Shown: in pieces, positions 37,109 to 45,781 of the stretch
How positions within the stretch are numbered: position 1 is the first letter of the stretch
How the letters are laid out: each line of letters begins with the position of its first letter
Assembly: GCA_017795085.1 (NCBI GenBank)
Contig: CP051246.1
Location: 3,970,514-4,034,513, forward strand
DNA length: 64,000 nt
Reading direction: 5' to 3'
From: Salegentibacter sp.
GTDB taxonomy: Bacteria > Bacteroidota > Bacteroidia > Flavobacteriales > Flavobacteriaceae
Notes under the pieces: generated by a model
Databases searched by the model: none
Seen by the model: only the letters and a program-made list of their open reading frames with translations
What the model was told of the DNA's origin: nothing
Translations under genes and position numbers: made by a program

Positions 37109-37981
37109 TTAATCAAAATCTATATAATCTAACGGGTTTACGGGGACCCCTTCATTCCATAACTCAAAATGGAGATGTGGCCCTGTGGTAAATTCTCCTG
37201 TTGAACCGGCCGTGGCTATCACCTCTCCCGCTTTCACTGTTTCTCCCTGTTCCTTACTTAACGAGGCATTGTGTTTATATACTGAAAGCAGGCCATAATT
37301 ATGCCTAATGATAATTACATATCCCGTTTCGGAAGTCCATTCTGAAAAAATAACCCTGCCTTCAGCTACCGATTTTACCGGAGTATTTTTAGGTACCGTG
37401 ATATCAACTGCATAGTGTTTTTCTTCTTCGTTAAATTTTGCTGAAACCGAGCCTTTAACCGGCGGAAATAGGGAAAAATCAATATCATCGGTAGCGCCTG
37501 CCAAGATGTTGTATTTATCTTCGCGGGCTACTTCTTCCCGTAATAAAGAATCAGCACGTGAAGGTTCAATTTGTTCGAGTTCTTCTTCCGGAGGTGTTCC
37601 CAGTTCTACTGTAGAATCGGGATTTAAAGTACGGGGCTCTGCTTCCCCCCTTAAAACACTTTTAATAGAATTTAAATATTGATCATTAAGCTTTAAAACT
37701 TGCTGCAAAGAATCAGATTTATAGGCCAAATCAGCGGCGCGACGTTTTAATTCAGAAGAAGAGTACCCGGGAATATATTCCCTAAGGGGTGTAAATGCAA
37801 TGATTACAGTTGTGGCCCCCACTAGTAAAATTGCACTTAACGTAAGCGTTATAAACACATTTAAACGCGTAAGCTTAAAGGCTAGCCGTTCTTCAAAAGT
37901 ATCTTCATTTAAAATTACCAGGCGGTATTTATGAAGTAACTTCTTGGTGAATTTTTTCTTATTTCGTTTTTTTTGAGCCAT
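37109..37981 (-). CDS. M23 metallopeptidase, membrane-anchored
   Basis: 290 residues. Basic N-terminus, one membrane helix at about 36-60 (TLSAILLVGATTVIIAFTPL), coiled-coil spacer, and an M23 LytM domain with complete zinc sites: HYAVDI (HxxxD) and PHLHFELW (HxH). Probably cuts peptidoglycan cross-links in the periplasm, or regulates cell shape. First gene of the M23-GH3-DUF6909-rmlC-rmlD-UXS leftward run. Confidence 0.9.
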   Translation of the reverse strand: MAQKKRNKKKFTKKLLHKYRLVILNEDTFEERLAFKLTRLNVFITLTLSAILLVGATTVIIAFTPLREYIPGYSSSELKRRAADLAYKSDSLQQVLKLNDQYLNSIKSVLRGEAEPRTLNPDSTVELGTPPEEELEQIEPSRADSLLREEVAREDKYNILAGATDDIDFSLFPPVKGSVSAKFNEEEKHYAVDITVPKNTPVKSVAEGRVIFSEWTSETGYVIIIRHNYGLLSVYKHNASLSKEQGETVKAGEVIATAGSTGEFTTGPHLHFELWNEGVPVNPLDYIDFD

Positions 37982-37998
37982 AGACGTATATGCTTTTA

Positions 37999-38006
37999 CA
38001 AAGATA
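37999..38006 (-). promoter_or_regulatory. Candidate -7 box TATCTTTG before M23 gene
   Basis: Minus-strand exact TAnnTTTG match 17 bases before the ATG at 37981. Probable start of the M23-GH3-DUF6909 transcript. Confidence 0.55.
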
Positions 38007-38077
38007 ATTTAAAATTCGGGGGACAGCTGCAGGAAATTAAATTCTGGTAAAATCGGTTTAAATTGCTGAATTCTTGT

Positions 38078-38085
38078 TAAGTTTG
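38078..38085 (+). promoter_or_regulatory. Candidate -7 box TAAGTTTG before tatA
   Basis: Exact TAnnTTTG match 18 bases before the tatA ATG at 38104. Confidence 0.5.
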
Positions 38086-38103
38086 TAAAACAAAATTAGA
38101 GTT

Positions 38104-38310
38104 ATGAATGCATTTATTTTACCACAGGTTATTGGAGCTCCACAAATTATTTTAATTGTGGTGATTATACTGTTGTTGTTTGGAGGTCGTAAAATTCCAG
38201 AATTGATGAGAGGCTTAGGTAGTGGAATCAAGGAATTTAAAGATGCTTCTAAAGATGAAGAGAATAACAACGACAATAAAAATAGCATACCGGAAAACGA
38301 CAAAAAGTAA
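38104..38310 (+). CDS. tatA: Twin-arginine translocase subunit TatA/E
   Basis: 68 residues. One short membrane helix (QIILIVVIILLLFGG), the FGG hinge, then the amphipathic helix RKIPELMRGLGSGIKEFKDA and an Asn/Asp/Glu-rich tail. Oligomers form the pore of the Tat system, which exports folded proteins. Single-gene unit with its own -7 box and terminator, divergent from the M23 gene. Confidence 0.95.
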   Translation: MNAFILPQVIGAPQIILIVVIILLLFGGRKIPELMRGLGSGIKEFKDASKDEENNNDNKNSIPENDKK

Positions 38311-38333
38311 CAACTGCCTAACAATAATCAAGA

Positions 38334-38361
38334 GCCCAACCAATTAAAGTTGGGCTTTTTT
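38334..38361 (+). terminator. Terminator after tatA
   Basis: 7-bp stem GCCCAAC / GTTGGGC with an 8-base loop and a following T run, 23 bases past the tatA stop. Confidence 0.85.
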
Positions 38362-38446
38362 GTTCCCGTCAATGTAGACTTAATACCACTTTAGAATGCT
38401 AAGATCAAAAAAATTCCGGCATATGGCTTGTAAGCTTCCTCCAGGC

Positions 38447-39433
38447 TTATTGATTTTTTAGCTGTGCCGATTGAAAAATCGCATCGAGTTCAAAAATATT
38501 ATCACGTTTACCGCGTGAAGGTTTAAACACAAAACCTTCTAAAATAAGATAGCGGTTATTCTCTACATCTTTTATTGCATAATTTAAAAACGGGCCAGCC
38601 ATAAAAGCTCCTTTTACTTCCCAGGTTCCCCGGGTTTCGTAAGCAAATTTTTTGTCTATTTCAGTTTCAAATAAATAAGGGGCATAGGCCTCTTCGGTTA
38701 TCATATGCGTACCTTCAGTGGGGCCGGGAATATGAGCATTCCCAATAGAATCCCGCATTTTAATAATATTTCCTACAATATTAGAATCTTTTTCAATTTG
38801 GTTGATAGGTACTGCATAAATAAGGATTTCCATATTGCCTTTCTTTATATCCTTTCGCAACCAAACAAAATTGTCTTCTTCAACCGCATAGCGATAGGCA
38901 GTTGGGAACTTAAGGCTAAGGCCAAATTTATTTTTTAGGCTTTGTGTTTTTCCTAAAGATTTTCCCATTCGGCGTTGCTTTTCTTTCATTTCAGTAGCCT
39001 TAAACAAGGCAATTAAATCTTCAGAAACTTCACCAATAGTAGTAATAAGCTCTTCCTCATTTTGGCCTGAAATAATTATTCCCGTTTGGGGACGGGCATA
39101 TAAATTATTAACCTTTTTAATTTCTTTTTCCGCATTGTTTTTAATTAAAATAAAAGAACGGTTTCTACGGGCAAAACCTTCAAAACTTTCAGGAGGAATC
39201 TGGCTTAAGGAAAACATAGGCTCTTCCTGTGGTAAACCATCTACTATTGAAGCAAATTTATCTCTAATAGCCTCTCCTACTGACCCTTCCCAAAGGGCGT
39301 TATCTACCACTAAAGTAAGTTGATTAATATTTCCGGAAGATTCGGCTAAAATGCGTTCATTTTTTTCTTTGCCATTGTTATTACAGGATAGAAAAAGGAA
39401 GCTGCTGAAGACAAGGATTAAAATTCTTTTCAT
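38447..39433 (-). CDS. DUF4837 lipoprotein
   Basis: 328 residues with a lipoprotein signal (SSFLFLSCNNN, Cys about 17). Matches the Bacteroidota DUF4837 family: LTLVVDNALWEGSVGEAIRDKFA at the start of the domain and RKDIKKGNMEILIYAVPI later. Probably in the periplasm or outer membrane. Follows the LysM transglycosylase by 18 bases, so it may share a role in wall or envelope maintenance. Function unknown. Confidence 0.8.
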   Translation of the reverse strand: MKRILILVFSSFLFLSCNNNGKEKNERILAESSGNINQLTLVVDNALWEGSVGEAIRDKFASIVDGLPQEEPMFSLSQIPPESFEGFARRNRSFILIKNNAEKEIKKVNNLYARPQTGIIISGQNEEELITTIGEVSEDLIALFKATEMKEKQRRMGKSLGKTQSLKNKFGLSLKFPTAYRYAVEEDNFVWLRKDIKKGNMEILIYAVPINQIEKDSNIVGNIIKMRDSIGNAHIPGPTEGTHMITEEAYAPYLFETEIDKKFAYETRGTWEVKGAFMAGPFLNYAIKDVENNRYLILEGFVFKPSRGKRDNIFELDAIFQSAQLKNQ

Positions 39434-39451
39434 TGGTTTTTGGTTTAATTT

Positions 39452-41029
39452 TTAACTCCCTTCAGAAACCTTGAGTTTCATACCGGGTTTTAGGCGGTTT
39501 GTGCCCATGTTATTCCAAGTCCTCAAATTTTGTACCGTAATGCCCGGAAATTTTCGCGAAATACTCCAAAGCGAATCTCCGTGCTTTACCGTATAGGTTT
39601 TTGTTTCATTTTTTGGGTTAGATTTTGTCTCGCCCGATGAAGTAGCTACCGGTTTACGCGGATAAATAGTTAAGTATTGCCCAATACGTAAATTATTGCT
39701 TCTTAAATTGTTCCATTGCTTTATCTGACTAATACCCACCCCATATTTTCCGGCAATTTTTCCCAGGAAATCACCGCTTTTTACGCGGTAACGTATCCTG
39801 TCTTTAGTTTCTACATATTCGGGCAGTTCATCTTCTTTTTGGGCAAGATCATCAGATACATATTTATAAATTTCATCTTCATTATTTACAAAAACCCCGG
39901 TTACCGTAGCGGGCAAACGCAATGCATAATTTTTATCTTCTACATGGGGGATGATATCTAATTTGTAACTGGGGTTTAAAAACTGAAGCATTTCTTTTTC
40001 AACACCGGTAACTTCTGAAATATGGTCAAAAGTTAGCATTTCTTTTACCTGTATGGTATCGGTTTCAAAAAAGGCTATTTCAGGACGCTGGGGTTGAAAC
40101 TTGTGTTTTTCGGCATATTCAAATAAATACATAGTAGCTAGAAAAGCAGGGACATAACCCGCGGTTTCCCTAGGTAAAAAGCGACGTAACTCCCAGTAGT
40201 TTGTAGAACCACCACTTCTTCTAATAGCCTTTGATACATTTCCGGGGCCCGAATTATACGATGCCAATACCAGATCCCAGTCTCCAAATACTTTATAAAG
40301 TTGCGTTAGATATTGTGCCGCTGCCTCGCTTGAACGTCTTGGATCCATCCGCTCATCTACATAAGAACTTACATCTAAATTATGCATTTTCCCGGTGGAA
40401 AACATAAACTGCCAAAGGCCGGTTGCCCCAACCCTTGATTTTGCCCGCGGGTTTAAAGCCGACTCTACAATAGCCAGATATTTAATTTCCAACGGAATAT
40501 CATATTTATCGAGTTCCTGCTCAAACATCGGAAAATAATAATCGCTTAGCGCCATCAGGTTTTCCATTGCCTTTTTATTGCGCTTTAAGTATGATTTTAT
40601 AACACTTTCCAGAACAGGGTTGTATTCTATATTAAATGGCGTACGGGCATTGAGCTTTTTTAAACGAGCCTTAAGGGTATCTGTAGGAAGGTTTTTATAA
40701 ACCACCTCTTCATAATCCTGTTCAAGAATTTCCCGGTGAATTTTTTCTAAAAAATCAGAATTTAACAGCTGAACTTTCCAAACCGAATCGATTTTTGCCG
40801 CTTTGGGCATATCTTTCAGGGCTATACTATCAAAATTTCTAATCAATGCTGAAATCGGTAACTTATCCCGATATTCAGGATCGGGATCGTCAAGAATAAT
40901 TTCTGTGTTATCTTGTTTTTCAAAAACCTGAACCCTAAAATTGGCTTTTTCCCGTCTTTCTCCTTCATTCTGAGCATAGCCCTGTAATCCTAAAAAAAGG
41001 ATTGAACATGATATTATATATTTCAACAT
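39452..41029 (-). CDS. MltD-like lytic transglycosylase with two LysM domains
   Basis: 525 residues. Signal peptide (1-19), SLT domain with the catalytic Glu in IVESALNPRAKSRVGATGLWQF and a YNSGPGNVSKAI motif, then two LysM peptidoglycan-binding domains at the C-terminus (RYRVKSGDFLGKIAGKYGV near 415 and KTYTVKHGDSLWSISRKF near 475). Cleaves the glycan strands of peptidoglycan in the periplasm. Operon with DUF4837. Confidence 0.92.
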   Translation of the reverse strand: MLKYIISCSILFLGLQGYAQNEGERREKANFRVQVFEKQDNTEIILDDPDPEYRDKLPISALIRNFDSIALKDMPKAAKIDSVWKVQLLNSDFLEKIHREILEQDYEEVVYKNLPTDTLKARLKKLNARTPFNIEYNPVLESVIKSYLKRNKKAMENLMALSDYYFPMFEQELDKYDIPLEIKYLAIVESALNPRAKSRVGATGLWQFMFSTGKMHNLDVSSYVDERMDPRRSSEAAAQYLTQLYKVFGDWDLVLASYNSGPGNVSKAIRRSGGSTNYWELRRFLPRETAGYVPAFLATMYLFEYAEKHKFQPQRPEIAFFETDTIQVKEMLTFDHISEVTGVEKEMLQFLNPSYKLDIIPHVEDKNYALRLPATVTGVFVNNEDEIYKYVSDDLAQKEDELPEYVETKDRIRYRVKSGDFLGKIAGKYGVGISQIKQWNNLRSNNLRIGQYLTIYPRKPVATSSGETKSNPKNETKTYTVKHGDSLWSISRKFPGITVQNLRTWNNMGTNRLKPGMKLKVSEGS

Positions 41030-41079
41030 TACCTTCCTACAATTTTTTATAAAGAACGAATTTTTTACAAATTTCGTAC

Positions 41080-42264
41080 CTATTGGCTAATAGCTGCTAT
41101 TCCCGGCAGGGACTTCCCTTCTAACATTTCAAGCATCGCCCCACCACCGGTTGAAACATAACTTACCTTATCTTCAAATCCGAATTTTTTAACCGCAGCA
41201 ACTGAATCTCCGCCGCCTACCAGCGAAAAAGCACCGTTTTTGGTAGCATTGGCAATCGCATGACCAAGTTCTATGGTTCCTTTGGAAAATTTGTCCATTT
41301 CAAAAACTCCAAGTGGCCCGTTCCATAAAATAATTTTTGATTCTTTAATTACCGCTTCAAAGTTTTTAAGGGTGTCCGGGCCCACATCAAGTCCCATCCA
41401 ACCATCAGGAATAGCATCAACTTTTTCAATTTTGGTATTGGCTTCTTCAGAAAAACTATCGGCAATAACCGAGTCTACGGGTAAGTGTACCTGTACATTT
41501 TTTTCTTCGGCTTTTTTGAGGATTTCAAGTGCGAGTTCCTGCTTATCTTCTTCAACTAAAGAATTTCCAATTTTTCCGCCTTTAGCAAGGATAAAGGTAT
41601 ATGTCATTCCGCCACCAATAATCAAATTATCAATTTTATCGAGAATATTTTCAATCACGGTAATTTTTGAAGAAACTTTTGCCCCGCCCAAAACTGCAGT
41701 TACCGGCTTTTCTTTACTATGTAGTACTTTATCAAGGCTCTTAATTTCTTTTGCCAATAAATATCCAAAACATTTATCTTCAAAGAATTTGGCAACCACA
41801 GTGGTTGATGCGTGAGCACGGTGTGCTGTTCCAAAGGCATCATTCACATAAATATCGCCAAGTTCAGAAAGCTTTTTGGCAAAATCTTCATCCCCGGCTT
41901 TTTCTTCTTTATGGTACCTTAGATTTTCAAGTAACAAGATTTCACCAGGCTCTAAGTCATCTGCAGCGGCTTTCACCTCATCCCCAATACAATCATTTAC
42001 AAACTTAGGTTCTACTCCTACTACCTCTGCAACTTTAGAAACCACATGTTTAAGCGAGAATTTCTCCTCACGACCTTCCGGACGGCCTAAATGCGACATT
42101 AGTACCACACTACCACCATCTTCCAAAATTTTTTCAATAGTGGGTTTTGCGGCTTCAATTCGGTTAGCATCGGTTACTTTTAAATCTTTATCCAAAGGCA
42201 CATTAAAATCTACACGTATAAGTGCTTGTTTCCCTTTAAAATTAAAGTCGTCTACGGTTTTCAT
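41080..42264 (-). CDS. pgk: Phosphoglycerate kinase
   Basis: 394 residues from the ATG at 42264 ([23 protein letters not shown]); a frame extension of 39 codons upstream is discarded because it does not resemble the family and covers the promoter. Glycolytic transfer of phosphate between 1,3-bisphosphoglycerate and ADP. Motifs [35 protein letters not shown] and the C-terminal [13 protein letters not shown] are present. Cytoplasmic. Confidence 0.98.
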   Translation of the reverse strand: MKTVDDFNFKGKQALIRVDFNVPLDKDLKVTDANRIEAAKPTIEKILEDGGSVVLMSHLGRPEGREEKFSLKHVVSKVAEVVGVEPKFVNDCIGDEVKAAADDLEPGEILLLENLRYHKEEKAGDEDFAKKLSELGDIYVNDAFGTAHRAHASTTVVAKFFEDKCFGYLLAKEIKSLDKVLHSKEKPVTAVLGGAKVSSKITVIENILDKIDNLIIGGGMTYTFILAKGGKIGNSLVEEDKQELALEILKKAEEKNVQVHLPVDSVIADSFSEEANTKIEKVDAIPDGWMGLDVGPDTLKNFEAVIKESKIILWNGPLGVFEMDKFSKGTIELGHAIANATKNGAFSLVGGGDSVAAVKKFGFEDKVSYVSTGGGAMLEMLEGKSLPGIAAISQ

Positions 42265-42346
42265 ACAATTATTTTGTTGTTTATTAGTTGTTTTAACTCC
42301 GGGGATTTCCCATTTGTATAGACAAATTAAAGCTTTGCCCTGTTTA

Positions 42347-42354
42347 CAAATATA
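42347..42354 (-). promoter_or_regulatory. Candidate -7 box TATATTTG before pgk
   Basis: Minus-strand TAnnTTTG match 82 bases before the pgk ATG, giving a leader of about 75 bases. Confidence 0.45.
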
Positions 42355-42389
42355 ATTTTTTCCGAAGATATAAAACGGCATATAAATTT

Positions 42390-42397
42390 TATATTTG
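42390..42397 (+). promoter_or_regulatory. Candidate -7 box TATATTTG before holB
   Basis: Exact match 3 bases before the ATG at 42401. If active, the transcript would start at or near the start codon (leaderless). Confidence 0.4.
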
Positions 42398-42400
42398 CTT

Positions 42401-43555
42401 ATGCTTTTTCAAGAAATTATTGGGCTACCCCATATAAAAACACACCTAACCACCACGGCCAATAATAACAGGATTCCGCATGCACAACTTTTTGTGGGAA
42501 ACCCGGGCAGTGGTACCTTGCCAATGGCAGTAGCTTACGCGCAATACATTTTATGTAAAAATCAAAATGCTGAAAATAGCGGCGGGGTAGAAAGTTGTAA
42601 CCTGAAATTTGATAAACTGGCCCATGCCGATTTGCATTTTGCGTTTCCGGTAGCCGCTAACGAGAGAGTAAAAAAACATCCGGTTTCCGCTAACTTTTTA
42701 GAAGAATGGCGAGCATTTTTTAATGAAAATCCCTACGGAAGTTTATACGAATGGTACCAAAAGTTGGGTATTGAAAACAAACAGGGCCAAATTGGGGTAG
42801 ATGAAGCCCAGGATATTGTAAAATCGCTTTCCCTAAAGTCGTATGAAGGCGGATACAAAGTGATGTTGATTTGGATGGCTGAAAAAATGAATATTGCTGC
42901 CGCCAATAAACTTCTGAAACTTATTGAAGAACCCCCAAACAACACCTTATTTTTATTGATTGCCGAAGATGAAGAGCAAATTATTCAAACCATTCGCTCC
43001 CGTTGCCAGGTTTTACATTTTCCGCCTCTTCCGGAAGCTGAAATTGCTGAATTTCTTCAGAAAAAGAAAGCTTGCAAACCTGAAGAAGCACTTAAAATTG
43101 CCTATCAGGCCAACGGGAGTTATACCCGGGCTCTTAATTTACTGAATAAAGACTCAGGTGATGACGCTTTTGAAACCTGGTTTATTCAATGGGTTCGAAG
43201 TGCATTTAAAGCAAAAGGAAATAAAAGCACCGTGTTAGAACTCATTGCCTGGAGTGAAGAAATTGCCGGAATGGGCCGTGAAAGTCAGAAAAGTTTTTTG
43301 TTGTATTGTATTGAATTTTTCCGCCAGGCTTTACTGATGAATTACCAGGCAAAAAATTTAGTGTATATGGAACCAAAAACCAAAGGATTTCAACTTCAAA
43401 AATTTGCGCCCTTTGTTCACGGAGGAAACATCCTGTCCATTACTGAAGCTCTTGAAGAAGCCATTTATCATATCGGGCGCAATGCCAATGCTAAAATAGT
43501 ACTCACCGATTTATCTATAAAATTAACCCGATTTTTACATAAAAAAGCCACTTAG
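42401..43555 (+). CDS. holB: DNA polymerase III delta' subunit
   Basis: 384 residues from ATG 42401 ([16 protein letters not shown]); a TTG 6 bases upstream overlaps the -7 box. AAA+ clamp-loader subunit. [11 protein letters not shown] occupies the Walker A site but lacks the GK(T/S) Lys, normal for non-hydrolysing delta'. The [17 protein letters not shown] and [13 protein letters not shown] segments are the family signature. Followed 3 bases later by the DoxX-like gene. Confidence 0.93.
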   Translation: MLFQEIIGLPHIKTHLTTTANNNRIPHAQLFVGNPGSGTLPMAVAYAQYILCKNQNAENSGGVESCNLKFDKLAHADLHFAFPVAANERVKKHPVSANFLEEWRAFFNENPYGSLYEWYQKLGIENKQGQIGVDEAQDIVKSLSLKSYEGGYKVMLIWMAEKMNIAAANKLLKLIEEPPNNTLFLLIAEDEEQIIQTIRSRCQVLHFPPLPEAEIAEFLQKKKACKPEEALKIAYQANGSYTRALNLLNKDSGDDAFETWFIQWVRSAFKAKGNKSTVLELIAWSEEIAGMGRESQKSFLLYCIEFFRQALLMNYQAKNLVYMEPKTKGFQLQKFAPFVHGGNILSITEALEEAIYHIGRNANAKIVLTDLSIKLTRFLHKKAT

Positions 43556-43558
43556 ATT

Positions 43559-43954
43559 ATGGATTTTTTCTTCAGAAATATTACCGAAATTCTTATTTTA
43601 TTATTTATTCTCATCACTTTTTTACAATCTGGACTTGATAAGGCCACCGATTGGAATGGAAACTTAGCGTGGCTTAGCGAGCATTTTTCTAAAACCTTTT
43701 TAAGCGGAATGGTACCTGCAATGGTAGGAATTATTATGCTTTTGGAAATTATAACCGGACTTCTTGCGGCATTGGGAGTTATTTCAATCCTCTTTTTCTC
43801 AAATACGGTCTGGGCCTTATATGCCTGTGTTTTAGCCGCCATTACGCTTTTAATGCTATTATTTGGCCAACGCGTAGCAAAAGATTATGCCGGGGCTTTT
43901 ACCCTAACGGGATACTTTATCGTAGCCATTTTTGGAGTGTATTTATTGAGTTAA
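43559..43954 (+). CDS. DoxX-like membrane protein
   Basis: 131 residues, four membrane helices. Starts with a hydrophobic segment (ITEILILLFILITFLQSGLDKATDW) that resembles DoxX/MauE small membrane proteins, with LEIITGLLAALGVISI and GAFTLTGYFIVAIFGVYLLS later. Downstream of holB in a two-gene unit ending in a strong hairpin. Function unknown. Confidence 0.75.
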   Translation: MDFFFRNITEILILLFILITFLQSGLDKATDWNGNLAWLSEHFSKTFLSGMVPAMVGIIMLLEIITGLLAALGVISILFFSNTVWALYACVLAAITLLMLLFGQRVAKDYAGAFTLTGYFIVAIFGVYLLS

Positions 43955-43961
43955 AATAAAA

Positions 43962-43991
43962 AAGTCTGTTTGAAAAAATTCAAACAGACTT
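43962..43991. terminator. Bidirectional terminator between DoxX and OmpH genes
   Basis: Perfect 13-bp stem AAGTCTGTTTGAA / TTCAAACAGACTT with a 4-base loop, flanked by A and T runs on both sides, between two convergent genes. Confidence 0.9.
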
Positions 43992-44018
43992 ACTTTTTCT
44001 TTAATAAAATCGATAAGG

Positions 44019-44561
44019 TTATTCCTCTTCAGTTTCACCTTCAGAGTTGGCTTCCGGCTTATATTCAGTATTTAGCTTTTTAAGGATTTCATCGGTTAAA
44101 TCAAGACCGTCTTTAGCATACATAATGCTTGAATTCTCAGTAGATCCAAAAATATAAGTATAGCCGTTCTTTTGGCCGTATTCTTCAACATAAGCCTTTA
44201 CTTTATCTATAATTGAATCTACGACTGCATCGCTTTCATTACGCAGAGCTTCTCCCTTTACTTGTTGTTGCTGTTGAAGCTGTTGTTGTTTTTGCATTAA
44301 TTCCTGCTCGCGTTCCTGACGTTGTTTCTGCGACATAGATTGCATCTTTTCCTGATATTCCTGCACTTCTTGCTGAAATGTCCTTGCCTCAGCATCTAAT
44401 TCTCCCCTAATTTTTTCAGATCGGGCGCTAAATTTTTCTTCCACATCTTTCATCTCCTTATACTCTTGAACAATTTTTGTGGTATCTACATAAGCGGTTT
44501 TTTCCTGATTACAAGAAATAAGTACTCCGGCAAAAGCCGCAATTAAAAATAATTTTTTCAT
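44019..44561 (-). CDS. OmpH/Skp-like periplasmic chaperone, lipoprotein form
   Basis: 180 residues from the ATG at 44561 (MKKLFLIAAFAG); the frame extends 10 codons upstream but only this start gives a signal peptide. Lipobox VLISCN with Cys about 17. Long coiled-coil helices (IRGELDAEARTFQQEVQEYQEKM, Gln-rich QKQQQLQQQQQ) and the end domain YTYIFGSTENSSIMYAKDGLDLT match OmpH/Skp, chaperones for outer-membrane proteins. The lipid anchor is unusual for classical Skp. Acidic tail EGETEEE. Confidence 0.88.
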   Translation of the reverse strand: MKKLFLIAAFAGVLISCNQEKTAYVDTTKIVQEYKEMKDVEEKFSARSEKIRGELDAEARTFQQEVQEYQEKMQSMSQKQRQEREQELMQKQQQLQQQQQVKGEALRNESDAVVDSIIDKVKAYVEEYGQKNGYTYIFGSTENSSIMYAKDGLDLTDEILKKLNTEYKPEANSEGETEEE

Positions 44562-44890
44562 GTTTTTAAAATTTTGCACTAGGCCAGACAAATTGGAAAA
44601 GGTTTCAATTATTTACCTGTAAGTTTCAATTTTTGCGTCCAGCATCATGCTTTGTTTCATTTTATTTTGAATTTGTTTGAAGCAAATGTAAAAAGTTAAA
44701 ACCGGCTATTTTCAACATGTACAGGAAATTTTAACTCGCTATTCTTAAAAACTATATAACAAAACAACTCAATAAGTAATAACTATCAAAAACAGATTGT
44801 TTTAAAAGCATTTAAAGGCTCTTTGCAGTCAAATAGCATAAACACTTGCACGAGCTCGTAAAACCCTCGTAAAAGCTTTAAATTTGAGTT
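44562..44890. other. Intergenic AT-rich region without a gene
   Basis: About 330 bases between the methyltransferase stop and the OmpH start. No open frame, RNA-like fold or clear -7 box seen; probably leader and promoter DNA. Confidence 0.5.
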
Positions 44891-45724
44891 TTAGTGCTTT
44901 TTTCTAAAGAAATATGTTAAAGAAGAATACTCTTTGGTTTTTGAAGCTTGTTGATTAGATTTCCATCCATGGTAAATAGCTTTTAAAAAATTTTTCCTTC
45001 CGGTTTTATATTTTTCAGAAAGCAAGCTCACATAATAAGCATCAAAAATTAAAGGCCGGGTTTCTATAAGTTCAAAACCAAAATTAGAAAATAAGTCTTT
45101 TATTCCATTTTGAGAAAAATGCCAAATATGTCTGGGCACATCATAAGCCGCCCAAAATTCTTTATAGAATTCAGCATCGTAAGATTTATAATTAGGAACG
45201 GCAATTACCAAAATTCCATTTTTGGAAAGCAAGTTTTTAAATTTACCGATTTTATTTTCCAAATCAGGTAAATGTTCTAAAACATGCCAAAGGGAAATAA
45301 CATCAAAATTATTTTCAGAAACCTCTTTCAGATTGGAATGAAGATGAATCTCTTTTTCGCGGGCTAAGGTTCTTGCTTTTTCATTTGGTTCTACTCCATG
45401 AATTTCCCAATTACGATTTTTAGCAAACTGAAGAAACTCTGCAGTGCCCGCTCCAAAATCTAAAAGTTTCGCCTTGAAAACATGCTTTTCAATCCAGCCC
45501 ATTTTTTTCTGAAGCATATATTGTTTTACACGCTGATATAAATTTTCCATAATCCCTGCTGAAGCATCGGTGTGGGAAATGTAATCTTCGCTTTCATAAT
45601 AGCTTTCTAACTTTTCAGGAACGGGAGTTGTCTTTAAAATTTCATAATCGGGTTCTTTGATTAAGTCAAATTTCTCTCCCGAAACCAAATAATCCTTACA
45701 GCTTAAAAAGCGATTTTTTTCCAA
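44891..45724 (-). CDS. Class I SAM-dependent methyltransferase
   Basis: 277 residues. AdoMet-binding motif LLDFGAGTAEFLQFA (about 88-102) followed by WEIHGVEPNEKA, then DVISLWHVLEHLPDLE, the pattern of UbiE/COQ5-like methyltransferases often found in glycan or natural-product loci. N-terminal SCKDYLVSGEKFDL resembles a short zinc-ribbon-like region but only one Cys is visible. Target unknown. Separated from mnmG by a 57-base gap with a parS-like site. Confidence 0.85.
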   Translation of the reverse strand: MEKNRFLSCKDYLVSGEKFDLIKEPDYEILKTTPVPEKLESYYESEDYISHTDASAGIMENLYQRVKQYMLQKKMGWIEKHVFKAKLLDFGAGTAEFLQFAKNRNWEIHGVEPNEKARTLAREKEIHLHSNLKEVSENNFDVISLWHVLEHLPDLENKIGKFKNLLSKNGILVIAVPNYKSYDAEFYKEFWAAYDVPRHIWHFSQNGIKDLFSNFGFELIETRPLIFDAYYVSLLSEKYKTGRKNFLKAIYHGWKSNQQASKTKEYSSLTYFFRKKH

Positions 45725-45758
45725 TTGAAAATATAAGTTTATGACTGAATTTTAATGA

Positions 45759-45774
45759 TGTTCCACGTGGAACG
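45759..45774. promoter_or_regulatory. parS-like site 1
   Basis: TGTTCCACGTGGAACG, a 14-bp perfect palindrome GTTCCACGTGGAAC with the flanking T of the consensus. Compare the bacterial parS consensus TGTTNCACGTGAAACA and the Pseudomonas version TGTTCCACGTGGAACC. Intergenic, just after the mnmG stop. ParB would bind here to start chromosome partition. Confidence 0.8.
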
Positions 45775-45781
45775 ATTTTAA

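Noticed and set aside
33908..37981. DUF6909-GH3-M23 as an anti-phage defence system
   Set aside because: No toxin, nuclease or sensor motif and no mobile context; genes look like conserved flavobacterial housekeeping.
42265..42381. Longer pgk start adding 39 codons
   Set aside because: The extra residues do not resemble Pgk and cover the candidate promoter.
42395..42400. TTG start for holB two codons upstream
   Set aside because: It overlaps the -7 box and the family N-terminus aligns to MLFQEI at 42401.
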